Assembly: GCA_025454155.1 (NCBI GenBank)
Contig: JALOOZ010000007.1
Location: 1 to 48,055 of the forward strand
DNA length: 48,055 nucleotides
Reading direction: 5' to 3'
Source of the DNA: Thermodesulfobacteriota bacterium
GTDB taxonomy: Bacteria; Desulfobacterota; Desulfomonilia; UBA1062
Part shown: one piece after another, positions 1-11,584 of the stretch
How the letters are laid out: each line of letters opens with the position of its first letter
Position numbering within the stretch: position 1 is the first letter of the stretch
Notes under the pieces: model-generated
Told to the model about the DNA's origin: nothing
Database searches by the model: none
What the model saw: only the letters and a program-made list of their open reading frames with translations
Position numbers and translations under genes: made by a program

Positions 1-2
1 CC

Positions 3-65
3 TTTCCCCTGAGCCCCGTGGGCAAGATCCTGAGGAACAAGGTGAGGGAGCTGTTCGGCACTTAA
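3..65 (+). CDS. AMP-dependent acyl-CoA synthetase/ligase, C-terminal fragment
   Basis: Only the last 20 codons lie in the window. They read FPLSPVGKILRNKVRELFGT and end with TAA at 63-65. The P-x-G-K-I-L-R pattern is the A10 motif of the ANL (acyl-CoA synthetase) superfamily, whose lysine contacts the carboxylate and AMP in the adenylation step. The 5' part lies outside the window, so substrate and length are unknown. It is followed 115 bp downstream by a second ligase of the same superfamily in the same orientation, which suggests a fatty or aromatic acid activation locus. The call rests on the motif alone. Confidence 0.7.
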   Translation, partial: FPLSPVGKILRNKVRELFGT

Positions 66-180
66 GGACCCCCCCTGCTCAATGGGGTCAGCCGTCAGGG
101 GACTCTCGAAGCGCATATGGGCGCATGCAGACACATGGGCCTGATTATTTGAAATAACTTTTAAAACACGGAGGTACTGC

Positions 181-2025
181 ATGGGGGACAAGAGTTTCAG
201 GAGCTTCGCAGGGGCAATCCCGACGCTGGCTGGCATGGAGCAGACATCGGGCCTTCTGAAGACCTTCTATACCCAGTGGGGAGGACTGAACACCCTCCGC
301 ATCCTGGTGGGTACGGGATCGAGGACCGGACACCTCAAGACCATCAGAGACCTCGCGAACTTCAGACTGGGGGACATTACGCCGAACTTCATGCTGTCCA
401 TGTGGGATGTGTTCGGGGACCGGGAGGCCATCATCTCCGAGGGCAGGCGCTTCACCTATGCGGCCATGAAGAACCGCGTCCTCAGGCTCTCCAATGCCCT
501 GCAGGGCCTCGGCCTGAAACCGAAGGACAGGTGTGCGGAGCTGCTGTACAACTGCAGCGAGTTCTTCGAGGCCTTCTTCGCGTGCTCGCTCATCGGCTGT
601 CCCATGCCCTTCCTCAACTGGCACCTGGGGCGCGAAGAGCTCGTCGACGCCATCAACCGGGTGAGGCCGAGGGCACTCATCCTCCACGCCGAATTCGCCA
701 CCGGTATCGTTGCGCTCAGAGAAAGGCTGCCGAGCATTGAACATTATATCATAGTGGGCGGCGATGCCCCTGCCAGCATGCTGGACTACGACGAACTCCT
801 CGAGCGGTCCCCCGCCACCATGCCCGACACCCATCTCATCATTGCCCTGAACCCGTATACGGGCGGCACCACGGGCACGCCCAAGAACGTGAACTACTAC
901 GACAGCATCGGGTATGCCTTCAGCGACCTGGCCGAAACCCCCAAGGTTTCCCTGGAGGAATATCTGCGCTTTCTCATCCTCCAGTTCAGCTTCCTGTACT
1001 GGTTCGGCGGCACCGAGATCAAGGACCCCATCACGAAGAACATCCGGTGCCTCATCCCTGGACCTCTCTATCACGCCGGCTCCATTGCGGGATGGGTGCC
1101 TTTCATCCTCCTGGGGGGCACGGGTGTGCCCATGAAGAGCTTCGAGCCGGAAGAGTTCCTGAGGCTGATCGAGGCCGAGCGCATCAACTGGGTCTTCGTG
1201 GTTCCCACCATGCTCGAGCGGATCCTGGCCTTGCCGGATGAAGTCAGGAGGCGCTACGACCTCAGTTCCATGCATACCGTCATCTGTGCGGCTGCACCCG
1301 CCACACCCGAACTCAAGATGGCAACCAACGCCTTCTTCAGGCAGCAGGGCTGCAGCCGCAACGTCTTTACGGAGTTCTACGGCTCTTCAGAGACCGCGGT
1401 CACTTCGGTGCTGCTGGCGAGGGACTACGAGGAGAAACCGGGTCGCTATGCCAGCGTGGGAAAGATCAGGTGCGCGGATACGAAGATCTTCGACGAGGAC
1501 TCGGGAACGTGGTGCCCGCCGGGCAAGGATGGCAAGGTGCTGACACGCAGCCTCACCACCATCAGCCTCAACTACGTGGGTTCGCCTGAAAAACTCGAAA
1601 GCGCATTCAAGCGCATCGACGGGGAACTGTGGTTCGACGACGGCCTGCTGGGACACCTGGACGACGACGGGTTCCTCTTCCTCACCGGCCGCGAGAAGGA
1701 GATGATCATCACCGGCGGTGTGAACATCTTCCCCAACGAGATCGAGACCGCCATCAAGAGGCATGAAAAGGTCATGGACGTGGCGGTGGTGCGCTATCCC
1801 CATGCGGAGCTCGGCGAGGTGCCTGCCGCGGTCATCCAGCTCAAGGACGGCCAGACGCTCGGCCGGGACGATATCGTTGATCACCTCAAGGCGCTGAACC
1901 TCACGAGCATCAAGATACCCCGGCATGTCGAGTTCGTCGATGCCCTGCCCCGCCACATCGACGGCAAGATGATCAAGAAGGAGATCGAGGACCGGTTCTG
2001 GGAGGGGGTGGAGCGGAGGGGATAA
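181..2025 (+). CDS. AMP-dependent acyl-CoA synthetase (ANL superfamily)
   Basis: This 614-residue protein should activate a carboxylic acid to an acyl-AMP and then an acyl-CoA in the cytoplasm. Visible motifs are the phosphate-binding loop YTGGTTGTPKNV (from residue 226), YGSSE (about 400), the hinge-region block GREKEMIITGGVNIFP (about 503) and the C-terminal GKM lysine (about 596). Between the P-loop and the A5 region there is a stretch of about 50 hydrophobic residues that could shape the acyl pocket. The ATG at 181 is preceded by GGAGG at a normal distance. The gene follows another ligase end. Whether the substrate is a fatty, aromatic or bile-type acid cannot be told from the sequence. 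Confidence 0.9.
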   Translation: MGDKSFRSFAGAIPTLAGMEQTSGLLKTFYTQWGGLNTLRILVGTGSRTGHLKTIRDLANFRLGDITPNFMLSMWDVFGDREAIISEGRRFTYAAMKNRVLRLSNALQGLGLKPKDRCAELLYNCSEFFEAFFACSLIGCPMPFLNWHLGREELVDAINRVRPRALILHAEFATGIVALRERLPSIEHYIIVGGDAPASMLDYDELLERSPATMPDTHLIIALNPYTGGTTGTPKNVNYYDSIGYAFSDLAETPKVSLEEYLRFLILQFSFLYWFGGTEIKDPITKNIRCLIPGPLYHAGSIAGWVPFILLGGTGVPMKSFEPEEFLRLIEAERINWVFVVPTMLERILALPDEVRRRYDLSSMHTVICAAAPATPELKMATNAFFRQQGCSRNVFTEFYGSSETAVTSVLLARDYEEKPGRYASVGKIRCADTKIFDEDSGTWCPPGKDGKVLTRSLTTISLNYVGSPEKLESAFKRIDGELWFDDGLLGHLDDDGFLFLTGREKEMIITGGVNIFPNEIETAIKRHEKVMDVAVVRYPHAELGEVPAAVIQLKDGQTLGRDDIVDHLKALNLTSIKIPRHVEFVDALPRHIDGKMIKKEIEDRFWEGVERRG

Positions 2026-2101
2026 GGGAGCATCCGCATCAATGATCAGTGGCGGATAAAGTTCTACGCACCACATCACGGCCTGAAACAGGATTTGCCT
2101 A

Positions 2102-2596
2102 TCATGTTTCAAGTTGTTTATACATGATAAAGGCATCCACAAAGCCAACTTTCGGATGTCGGAAAGCCTTCGGCAAGGCACCGATTACATCAAAACCATG
2201 CCTTTTCCAGAGCCTGACAGCACCTCCATTCGTAGAAACCACCAAGTTGTACTGCATCGCTTTGAAGCCTTGGGCTATGGCTTCACGCTGCGAATGTTCA
2301 CACATTTCGGACGCAATCCCGTTACCACGAGCGTTTTCAGCAACGATATAACCACAGTTACAAACATGAGCACCTAGGGCGGGTTGATTTGGCTTTAGGT
2401 AGTAAGTGCCAAGGATACTCTTGTTTTGGTCTACTGCAACATAGGTCGATGAAGGTATTTCGACCCAGATCTTGTGTGCCTCTTCAATTGTGATATCAGG
2501 TGAGAAGGCGTAGGTCTCACCAGCACGAAACACGGGCTCTATTATCCGCCAAGTGGCGGACCAGTCCCTGTCTTCCAATGGTCGAATCTGGATCAT
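2102..2596 (-). CDS. GNAT-family N-acetyltransferase
   Basis: The protein begins MIQIRPLEDRDW and carries a GNAT fold. It has an N-terminal strand-helix acceptor region, a central strand YIVAENARGNGIASEM with the acetyl-CoA pyrophosphate-binding R/Q-x-x-G-x-G/A pattern (ARGNGIA), and a C-terminal NGGAVRLWKRHGFDVIG block typical of motif B. It probably N-acetylates a small molecule or protein amine. I chose the ATG at 2596 because AAGGA precedes it. A longer frame to 2653 runs through an inverted repeat and probable promoter. The gene and its flanks look clearly more AT-rich than the neighbours, which hints at horizontal acquisition. It converges with the ligase and diverges from the amidohydrolase. 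Confidence 0.85.
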   Translation of the reverse strand: MIQIRPLEDRDWSATWRIIEPVFRAGETYAFSPDITIEEAHKIWVEIPSSTYVAVDQNKSILGTYYLKPNQPALGAHVCNCGYIVAENARGNGIASEMCEHSQREAIAQGFKAMQYNLVVSTNGGAVRLWKRHGFDVIGALPKAFRHPKVGFVDAFIMYKQLET

Positions 2597-2621
2597 GACA
2601 TGCTCAGTCCTTGAATATGAC

Positions 2622-2651
2622 GTTTGCCATACTATGTACAAGTTGGCAAAC
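2622..2651 (-). promoter_or_regulatory. Inverted repeat overlapping a candidate promoter of the GNAT gene
   Basis: GTTTGCCA (2622-2629) and TGGCAAAC (2644-2651) form a perfect 8-bp inverted repeat with a 14-bp spacer. Read on the minus strand, TTGATA (2658-2653) and TAGTAT (2634-2629) sit 18 bp apart and could be the -35 and -10 boxes. The repeat arms would then flank the -10 box, as in a repressor operator. The predicted start lies about 26 nt before the chosen GNAT ATG. The repeat is seen directly; its role is inference. Confidence 0.4.
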
Positions 2652-2724
2652 ATATCAATGAGTTCTTCTTTACCTGCCTTTCTTTAATGTCAGATCCAGT
2701 TAGTTTTTTTAAACATCATTACTG

Positions 2725-2730
2725 TATAAT
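2725..2730 (+). promoter_or_regulatory. Candidate -10 box for the nitrilase-family gene
   Basis: A perfect TATAAT lies in an AT-rich stretch 28 bp before the amidohydrolase ATG. No good -35 box is visible at 16-18 bp, only T-rich sequence around 2703-2710. The predicted start near 2737 leaves room for the strong ribosome-binding site AAAGGAGG at 2745-2752. Confidence 0.4.
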
Positions 2731-2757
2731 AATTGTTCGTTGACAAAGGAGGAAACC

Positions 2758-3705
2758 ATGAGAAAGCAGGTCAGGGTCGCAGCTATACAGCTTGCCGTCA
2801 GGATAGCGGACTTGTCAGCAAACATAGCCAGCTGCGAAAAACTGGCACGGTCGGCCGTGCAGGAAGGATCCCAGTGGATCGCGCTCCCGGAATTCTTCAC
2901 TACCGGGGTTGCCTGGGAGCCGAAGATCACTGATGCTGTTGAAACTGAAGACGGCGCGGCCGCATCTTTCCTGCGTGATTTCTCGACCCGGCATGGCGTC
3001 GTCATTGGCGGATCTTTCCTGTGCCGCATCTCCACCGGGGCGGTAAGGAACCGGTACCTGGCCTTTGCGAACGGCACTCTCGTCGGCCGGCATGACAAGG
3101 ATCTGCCAACCATGTGGGAGAATGCCTTCTACGAGGGCGGGGATCCGGGCGATACCGGTATGCTGGGCAGTCATGAAGGAATCCGCATCGGTGCTGCCAT
3201 GTGCTGGGAGTTCATGCGCACCATGACCGCACGGAGGCTCCGTGGCAGGGTCGATGTCATCATGGGCGGGTCATGCTGGTGGAGCATTCCTGATATCCTG
3301 CCCGGGTTCATCAAGTCTCCCTGGGAGAAGCAGAATGTGCTCAATGCCATAGGCTGTATTCAGGATACTGCACGGCTTGTTGGCGCGCCGGTCATCCATG
3401 CAGCGCATTGCGGTAGTATCGATTGTCCCTTTTACGGTCTGCCGCCCCTGCGCTACCGCGGGCACTTTGAAGGAAACGCCGCCATTGTGAATGCATTCGG
3501 CCAGGTTATCGCAAGCCGGGGGCATGACGCAGGCGAAGGCATTGTCTGTGCCGAGATTCCCCTGGATACAATGCCGGCCCGTGAGGGCATCCCCAACCGG
3601 TTCTGGATGAGGTCTCGCGGGTTTCTGCCCGCAATTGCCTGGCATTACCATGGATGGCTGGGGAAGCTCTGGTATCGCCGACATGTCAGGAAGACGGAAA
3701 GCTGA
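2758..3705 (+). CDS. Carbon-nitrogen hydrolase (nitrilase superfamily)
   Basis: The 315-residue protein has the Glu-Lys-Cys catalytic set of the nitrilase superfamily: Glu45 in ALPEFF, Lys114 in HDKDLPTMWE and Cys149 in GAAMCWEFMR. It should hydrolyse an amide or nitrile carbon-nitrogen bond in the cytoplasm. The substrate is not predictable from sequence. The start is the ATG at 2758, preceded by AAAGGAGG five bases upstream; an in-frame TTG at 2740 would place the ribosome-binding site inside the gene. It stands alone between a divergent GNAT gene and the convergent tRNA-Arg. The C-terminus has a basic WYRRHVRK tail. Length is normal for the family. Confidence 0.9.
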   Translation: MRKQVRVAAIQLAVRIADLSANIASCEKLARSAVQEGSQWIALPEFFTTGVAWEPKITDAVETEDGAAASFLRDFSTRHGVVIGGSFLCRISTGAVRNRYLAFANGTLVGRHDKDLPTMWENAFYEGGDPGDTGMLGSHEGIRIGAAMCWEFMRTMTARRLRGRVDVIMGGSCWWSIPDILPGFIKSPWEKQNVLNAIGCIQDTARLVGAPVIHAAHCGSIDCPFYGLPPLRYRGHFEGNAAIVNAFGQVIASRGHDAGEGIVCAEIPLDTMPAREGIPNRFWMRSRGFLPAIAWHYHGWLGKLWYRRHVRKTES

Positions 3706-3887
3706 AGCATTATCCCTGACAAATTTGATGATAGATCAAGAACACCATCCGCCCCCCGACCTACAGCAGCTATATCGGTGCGGTCTCCAGGGGGACGGTG
3801 AGCTGTACGTTCCCCGGCGGGGTAGCCCTGTGGTAGCACGAGCTTTTGTGTCATGAAATGGATTATCGTAGATTGGCTCTGGAAGAG

Positions 3888-3961
3888 TGCGCCCAGCAAG
3901 ACTCGAACTTGCGACCTTTGGATTCGTAGTCCAACGCTCTATCCAGCTGAGCTATGGGCGC
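3888..3961 (-). tRNA. tRNA-Arg(ACG)
   Basis: The minus strand folds as a complete cloverleaf of 74 nt. The acceptor stem pairs GCGCCCA with TGGGCGC, the discriminator base is A, the D arm contains AGCTCAGCTGGATAGAGC, and the T arm contains GTTCGAGTC. The anticodon loop is CTACGAA between TTGGA and TCCAA, giving anticodon ACG. The first base would be deaminated to inosine by TadA to read CGN arginine codons. CCA is not encoded. It has its own promoter just upstream, behind the ATP synthase terminator. Confidence 0.97.
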
Positions 3962-3982
3962 ACACGGTTTTTGAACTTCCTG

Positions 3983-4011
3983 CTTATAGAAGGATTCAGA
4001 CAAAGAGTCAA
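3983..4011 (-). promoter_or_regulatory. Sigma-70 type promoter of tRNA-Arg
   Basis: On the minus strand TTGACT (4011-4006) and TATAAG (3988-3983) are separated by exactly 17 bp. Transcription would begin near 3976, about 15 nt before the mature tRNA 5' end at 3961. It lies directly behind the ATP synthase operon terminator, so the tRNA seems to be an independent unit. Confidence 0.7.
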
Positions 4012-4027
4012 GAGAGCTTGAGAATCA

Positions 4028-4054
4028 AAGAGGGGCCTTTCACAGGCCCCTCTT
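4028..4054 (-). terminator. Rho-independent terminator of the ATP synthase operon
   Basis: AAGAGGGGCC (4028-4037) and GGCCCCTCTT (4045-4054) form a perfect 10-bp GC-rich stem with a 7-nt loop, 26 bp beyond the atpC stop. On the minus strand the stem is followed by a short T-rich run (TTTGATTCT). It separates the operon from the tRNA-Arg promoter. Confidence 0.8.
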
Positions 4055-4079
4055 CATGTATTGCAGCTGTCAAGAATAC

Positions 4080-4502
4080 TTACTTGGACTTTTCCCAGTT
4101 CTCCAGAACCCTCAGCTTGATCTCGGCGCGGTGAAGGCGTTTCTCCCATTTATCGTGTTCCGGGTCATCCCTGCCAAGCTGACGCAGCTTCTCACTGGCC
4201 TGCTCTATGTCTGCCTTCACCTCGTCAGCCTTGATGTCTTCGGCCATGTCCGCCGTTTCGGCCAGGATGATCACCCGGTTGGAGATGACCTCGGCGAATC
4301 CCCCTCCGACGGCAATGTAGATGTCCCGGTCCTCGGTCCTGACAATGATCTGGCCGGGTTTCAGGGTGGTCAGGAACGGGGTGTGCCCGATCAGCACCCC
4401 GAACTCACCCATGGAGCCCGGTGCCACCACTTCGAAAGCCTTGCGGCTGAGCACCGCCTTCTCGGGGGTGACCACGTCGAGCTGCATGTATTCTTCAGCC
4501 AT
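4080..4502 (-). CDS. atpC: F-type ATP synthase epsilon subunit
   Basis: The 140-residue protein has the N-terminal beta-sandwich of the epsilon subunit (QLDVVTPEKAVLS, then GEFGVLIGHTPFLTTLKPG and the VGGGFAEV block) and a C-terminal charged helical hairpin from about residue 88. In the F1 sector it forms the central stalk foot with gamma, couples rotation to the c-ring and can inhibit ATP hydrolysis through its C-terminal helices. It is the last gene of the operon, 12 bp after atpD, with a hairpin terminator downstream. Confidence 0.97.
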   Translation of the reverse strand: MAEEYMQLDVVTPEKAVLSRKAFEVVAPGSMGEFGVLIGHTPFLTTLKPGQIIVRTEDRDIYIAVGGGFAEVISNRVIILAETADMAEDIKADEVKADIEQASEKLRQLGRDDPEHDKWEKRLHRAEIKLRVLENWEKSK

Positions 4503-4514
4503 GAGTCTTCTCCC

Positions 4515-6819
<2,305 letters not shown>

Positions 6820-6832
6820 GTGCGCTCCTGTG

Positions 6833-8891
<2,059 letters not shown>

Positions 8892-8893
8892 GG

Positions 8894-9475
8894 TTACCTC
8901 ACTACCTTCTCTAGGTATTCTTCCAGGATACGCTTCTGGTCATCCGGAGTCATGCTCTTGGTGATCATACCTGAGGCCATGTCCCCGGCCATCTCCACCA
9001 CGTGATCCTTGAGCTCGTTCTTTGCCTTGACCACTTCCTGTTCGGCAGTCCACTTGGCCTGCTGGATGATACGCTCGGCCGCGACCTTGCCCTCCTCGAT
9101 GATGCGGGCCTTCTCGCTGCCCAGCTCGCCCATGATGGCACCCTTGATATCCTGAATGTCCTTTTCCACGTTCTTGAGCTTCTGCTGTATGTCGGCATAC
9201 TGGGCTTCGGCATCCGCCTTGGCCTTATCTGCCTCATCGATCATCTGGGCTATCTCTTCCCTGCGGTCGACGAAATATGTCTTTATCTTGTCCGCCAGGA
9301 GTTTCCAAAGCAGCGCCATGAGGATGATGAAATTGACGACTCGCCAGATCATGGTACTCAGAGACGAACCTTCCCCGCCGCCTTCTGAGGCAAGAACCAC
9401 GGCAAAGGTAGCGAGCAGAAGCACGGAGACAATCGATATAACCCGGGGCAGGATATTCCTGAATCTGCGTTTCAT
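8894..9475 (-). CDS. atpF: F-type ATP synthase b subunit with N-terminal signal-like segment
   Basis: The 193-residue protein forms the peripheral stalk with b'. It has two hydrophobic stretches: residues about 10-29, ending in ASEGGGEGSS and looking like a cleavable signal peptide, and residues about 43-60, the normal membrane anchor. After these comes a long charged helix (DRREEIAQMIDEADKAKADAEAQ) for the stalk. The extra N-terminal segment is familiar from deltaproteobacterial b subunits and makes the protein longer than the roughly 156-residue E. coli b. The ATG overlaps the atpF' stop by four bases (ATGA). Confidence 0.93.
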   Translation of the reverse strand: MKRRFRNILPRVISIVSVLLLATFAVVLASEGGGEGSSLSTMIWRVVNFIILMALLWKLLADKIKTYFVDRREEIAQMIDEADKAKADAEAQYADIQQKLKNVEKDIQDIKGAIMGELGSEKARIIEEGKVAAERIIQQAKWTAEQEVVKAKNELKDHVVEMAGDMASGMITKSMTPDDQKRILEEYLEKVVR

Positions 9476-9900
9476 GCGGCCTTCCTCCCCAAAATTTGCT
9501 GGGCGATCGTTGCTGCCATGACACTCAGCTCAGGCTCGAGTTCTTTTTTCGCCTGTGCTATTTCGGTTGCCATCTGCTGCTGCATCTGTTCAATGATGTT
9601 TTCAGCGTTCTTGCGAGCCTCTTCGATGATGCCGCCCGCCTCCAAGGAAGCCTCGTTGCGCGCGGCATTCTTTGCGTTCATGGCCTCGACCTTGGCATTG
9701 TAGAGTTTCTGATTGTAATCGACCATGAGGGACTGGCAGTCCTCAACGACCTTCTTGGCCTCCTGCTGCTGCCCGTCAATCCTCATCTCCCTTTCCTCGA
9801 GAACCTTCAGAATGGGCTTATAGAGGACAATATTCAGGATGAATATGAGAGCAAGGAAATTGATTATCTGGATGATAAGGGTAAAGTTAATCTCTATCAA
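9472..9900 (-). CDS. atpF': F-type ATP synthase b' subunit
   Basis: The 142-residue second stalk subunit has a membrane anchor at about residues 8-27 (IIQIINFLALIFILNIVLY) and a long heptad-like helix (LKVLEEREMRIDGQQQEAKK). It has no signal-like extension. The start is TTG at 9900, supported by TAAGGAGG six bases upstream and by the b-type N-terminus beginning exactly there. Paired b/b' genes are typical of alphaproteobacteria, cyanobacteria and Desulfobacterota. It opens the operon; the a and c subunits are not in this window. Confidence 0.92.
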   Translation of the reverse strand: MIEINFTLIIQIINFLALIFILNIVLYKPILKVLEEREMRIDGQQQEAKKVVEDCQSLMVDYNQKLYNAKVEAMNAKNAARNEASLEAGGIIEEARKNAENIIEQMQQQMATEIAQAKKELEPELSVMAATIAQQILGRKAA

Positions 9901-10211
9901 AACCTGCCTCCTTAGACGTTGGTAACCGAGAAAGCGCTCGTTAACGAATCTCCGTCCTTCTCAACCGTTGCCCAAGATTTTTCTGCCCTGCAACATGCTC
10001 CAGAACGTTGAGCCGCCGTACCTCAAGGCACCTGCAGCATGAATACCACCCCATTGCCTGCCGCCGGGTCGAACCCTCAAGATCAACTGTCACGATCTGC
10101 GGAACGGGAACTATCCGAAAACGACCTGTCCACCCTCTTTCCAACTGGCCTTGTTCTTCTCTCCGGCACGGCCTTGACTGAATGGCTGTTCACTCATTCA
10201 GATCAATTTTT

Positions 10212-10239
10212 CCTATCATTTCAAACTCGACAATGTCAA
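10212..10239 (-). promoter_or_regulatory. Weak candidate promoter for the ATP synthase operon
   Basis: On the minus strand a perfect -35 hexamer TTGACA (10239-10234) is followed 16 bp later by GATAGG (10217-10212), which matches only three of six -10 positions. It would give a leader of about 300 nt before atpF'. The -35 is good, but the -10 makes this doubtful. Confidence 0.25.
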
Positions 10240-10320
10240 GGATTTTATTGTCCCCTCCAAGGATCGGTTTGCGTCATCGATATCCGGGATAGAAATCTTT
10301 GTTCCCTGATTATACAGTGA

Positions 10321-10344
10321 AAAGGAGGTGAGGCTTTACCTCAC
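10321..10344 (+). promoter_or_regulatory. Ribosome-binding site folded against a hairpin
   Basis: AAAGGAGGTG (10321-10330) is a near-perfect Shine-Dalgarno sequence but sits 24 bases before the DUF4911 ATG, too far for normal use. GTGAGG (10328-10333) pairs with CCTCAC (10339-10344) around a 5-nt loop. If this hairpin forms, the unpaired part AAAGGAG comes within about 8 unpaired bases of the ATG. Alternatively the stem masks part of the site. Confidence 0.45.
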
Positions 10345-10352
10345 TATATAAA

Positions 10353-10658
10353 ATGGAGAAATCGCTCCCGGCACACCGGGGATTGCAGGGCAGGCTACTT
10401 GCAGGCAGGTATCTCTTGTGGTATTTCAAAAATGCCATGGTGGATTTTAGCAGAGTCTCCCTCAGGGTCGACCGGAAGGATATCTTTTATATCCATCATA
10501 TCGTCGAGGGATATGAAGGCCTGGGCACCGTAAGCACCCAGGACCCCTCCCGGGGGCTCCTCTGGCTGACTTTCCCTGAAACCCGCAGAAAAGCCTTGTT
10601 CGATCTCATTCATGCCCTTCAGGCGGAAGAGGTCATAAAGGAGGTTATTGAGTCATGA
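10353..10658 (+). CDS. DUF4911 domain-containing protein
   Basis: The 101-residue protein contains the pattern RVDRKDIFYIHHIVEGYEGLGTVSTQDP followed by GLLWLTFPETRR, which I recognise as DUF4911, a small uncharacterised domain common in Desulfobacterota. The first 35 residues precede the domain and could be a start artefact; an alternative ATG at 10437 has no ribosome-binding site. There is no signal peptide. It overlaps the next gene by four bases (ATGA), so the two are probably co-translated. Function is unknown. Confidence 0.75.
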   Translation: MEKSLPAHRGLQGRLLAGRYLLWYFKNAMVDFSRVSLRVDRKDIFYIHHIVEGYEGLGTVSTQDPSRGLLWLTFPETRRKALFDLIHALQAEEVIKEVIES

Positions 10659-11065
10659 AGAAAACTGCGTTTCTCATCGGTGCCGTTCTTCTGGTGGCCC
10701 TCTCCCTCCTCCTCATGGGAATGGGCGGGACAGGTTCTCCAGGACAGGAGCCGGCCGACTCCCTGTTCAACGCGAAGATAAGGGACACCTCCAACAACGA
10801 GGTGCGGGTCACATCAGTGACTTTTGACGGCAAGACCTCCTTCAATGTACTCCGGGGCAAGGGAAGGATTCAGATCCCCTTTGAGAACATCTCCCGCATT
10901 GAACTGAAGGAAGGCTCCGTGTGCATAACTTTGAAAGGCACTGGATCCATGTGTGACCTCAAGACCAACAGCATGTCCAAGGTATACGGAAAGGTGCCCT
11001 ATGGATGGTACCAGATAGCGATGAAAGATGTGTCATGGATCGAACTGACAAAGGCTGAACCGTGA
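10655..11065 (+). CDS. Exported hypothetical protein
   Basis: The 136-residue protein starts with a signal peptide or membrane anchor (residues about 4-22, rich in Leu/Ala/Val). The mature part is a small beta-rich domain whose block GKGRIQIPFENISRIELKEG resembles proteins that scan a phrase like 'response to parameter in frame', but I do not recognise a family. Two cysteines (in GSVCIT and GSMCDL) could form a disulphide if it is periplasmic. ATGA overlap with the upstream gene and GTGA overlap with the downstream cvpA-like gene place it in a tight operon. AAAGGAGG precedes the start. Confidence 0.75.
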   Translation: MKKTAFLIGAVLLVALSLLLMGMGGTGSPGQEPADSLFNAKIRDTSNNEVRVTSVTFDGKTSFNVLRGKGRIQIPFENISRIELKEGSVCITLKGTGSMCDLKTNSMSKVYGKVPYGWYQIAMKDVSWIELTKAEP

Positions 11066-11568
11066 ACGCCCTGGACATCCTCGTCATCGCCCTTGTCGTC
11101 GTCTTCACGGGCCTGGGGGTTTATCAGGGCCTGATCAAGAGCGTGTCTTCGTTTGTAGCCATCATCGGGGGCCTACTCCTGGCAAAAAGGTTTTCCATCG
11201 AGGTTTCGCAGTTTCTCACGGTCCTCCATGTCGAAGACGTCAGGGGTGTCATGGGATTCATCGTTGTCTTCCTCTTCTTTTTCATCATCATCAAGGTCTT
11301 CATGCACTTTCTCCAGAAAATCCTGAACGCCTCCGTACTGGCAACATTCGACACCGTCTTCGGTGGCCTCTTCGGTTTTCTGAAGGGCTTCATCCTTGCC
11401 CTGATGGTGGTGGCCATACTCCAGGTAGTCCTCCCCAAGAATTCTGCCATCCTGGTCAACTCTAAAACCTTGCCCGTCACGAAACAGGCGGCCATCGTGG
11501 TCATGGGATTTGTGCCTGCTCAGATGCAGCCTTACATCCATCAGACGACCCGGAGAATCATTAAATGA
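11062..11568 (+). CDS. CvpA family membrane protein
   Basis: The 168-residue protein starts at GTG within a GTGA overlap. It has four predicted membrane segments (about residues 4-20, 28-45, 60-85 and 100-125) and the CvpA pattern, ALDILVIALVVVFTGLGVYQGLIKSVSSFVAIIGGLLLA at the N-terminus and FDTVFGGLFGFLKGFILALM in the third quarter. CvpA proteins are inner-membrane proteins linked to colicin V production and envelope or purine phenotypes; their biochemical role is unsettled. It ends the operon and converges with the FYDLN gene with a 16-bp gap. Confidence 0.88.
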   Translation: MNALDILVIALVVVFTGLGVYQGLIKSVSSFVAIIGGLLLAKRFSIEVSQFLTVLHVEDVRGVMGFIVVFLFFFIIIKVFMHFLQKILNASVLATFDTVFGGLFGFLKGFILALMVVAILQVVLPKNSAILVNSKTLPVTKQAAIVVMGFVPAQMQPYIHQTTRRIIK

Positions 11569-11584
11569 TCCGGATCACACCTCG

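Larger units (their letters stand above)
9901..10352. other. Intergenic region between the atp operon and the DUF4911 operon
   Basis: These 452 bases hold the divergent control region of two operons. I see no convincing gene: a 93-codon frame at 10039-10320 has no family resemblance or ribosome-binding site. A 10-bp palindrome TCGTTAACGA lies at 9938-9947. A perfect minus-strand -35 hexamer TTGACA (10239-10234) has only a weak -10 partner. The right edge holds the ribosome-binding hairpin of the DUF4911 gene. No terminator is visible. Confidence 0.6.

Noticed and set aside
67-89. GACCCC/GGGGTC hairpin after the first ligase
   Set aside because: The stem is only six pairs, the loop is long and there is no T-run, so I do not call it a terminator.
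145-1275. 376-codon minus-strand frame opposite the acyl-CoA synthetase
   Set aside because: The plus-strand gene has all ANL motifs, while this frame has low-complexity Gly/Glu/His composition and no ribosome-binding site.
3800-3822. CCCC-GGC-GGGG hairpin after the nitrilase-family gene
   Set aside because: Very short stem with a three-base loop and no T-run; not a credible terminator for either the gene or tRNA-Arg.
10039-10320. 93-codon plus-strand frame between the atp and DUF4911 operons
   Set aside because: No family resemblance or ribosome-binding site, and it covers the control region of two operons.
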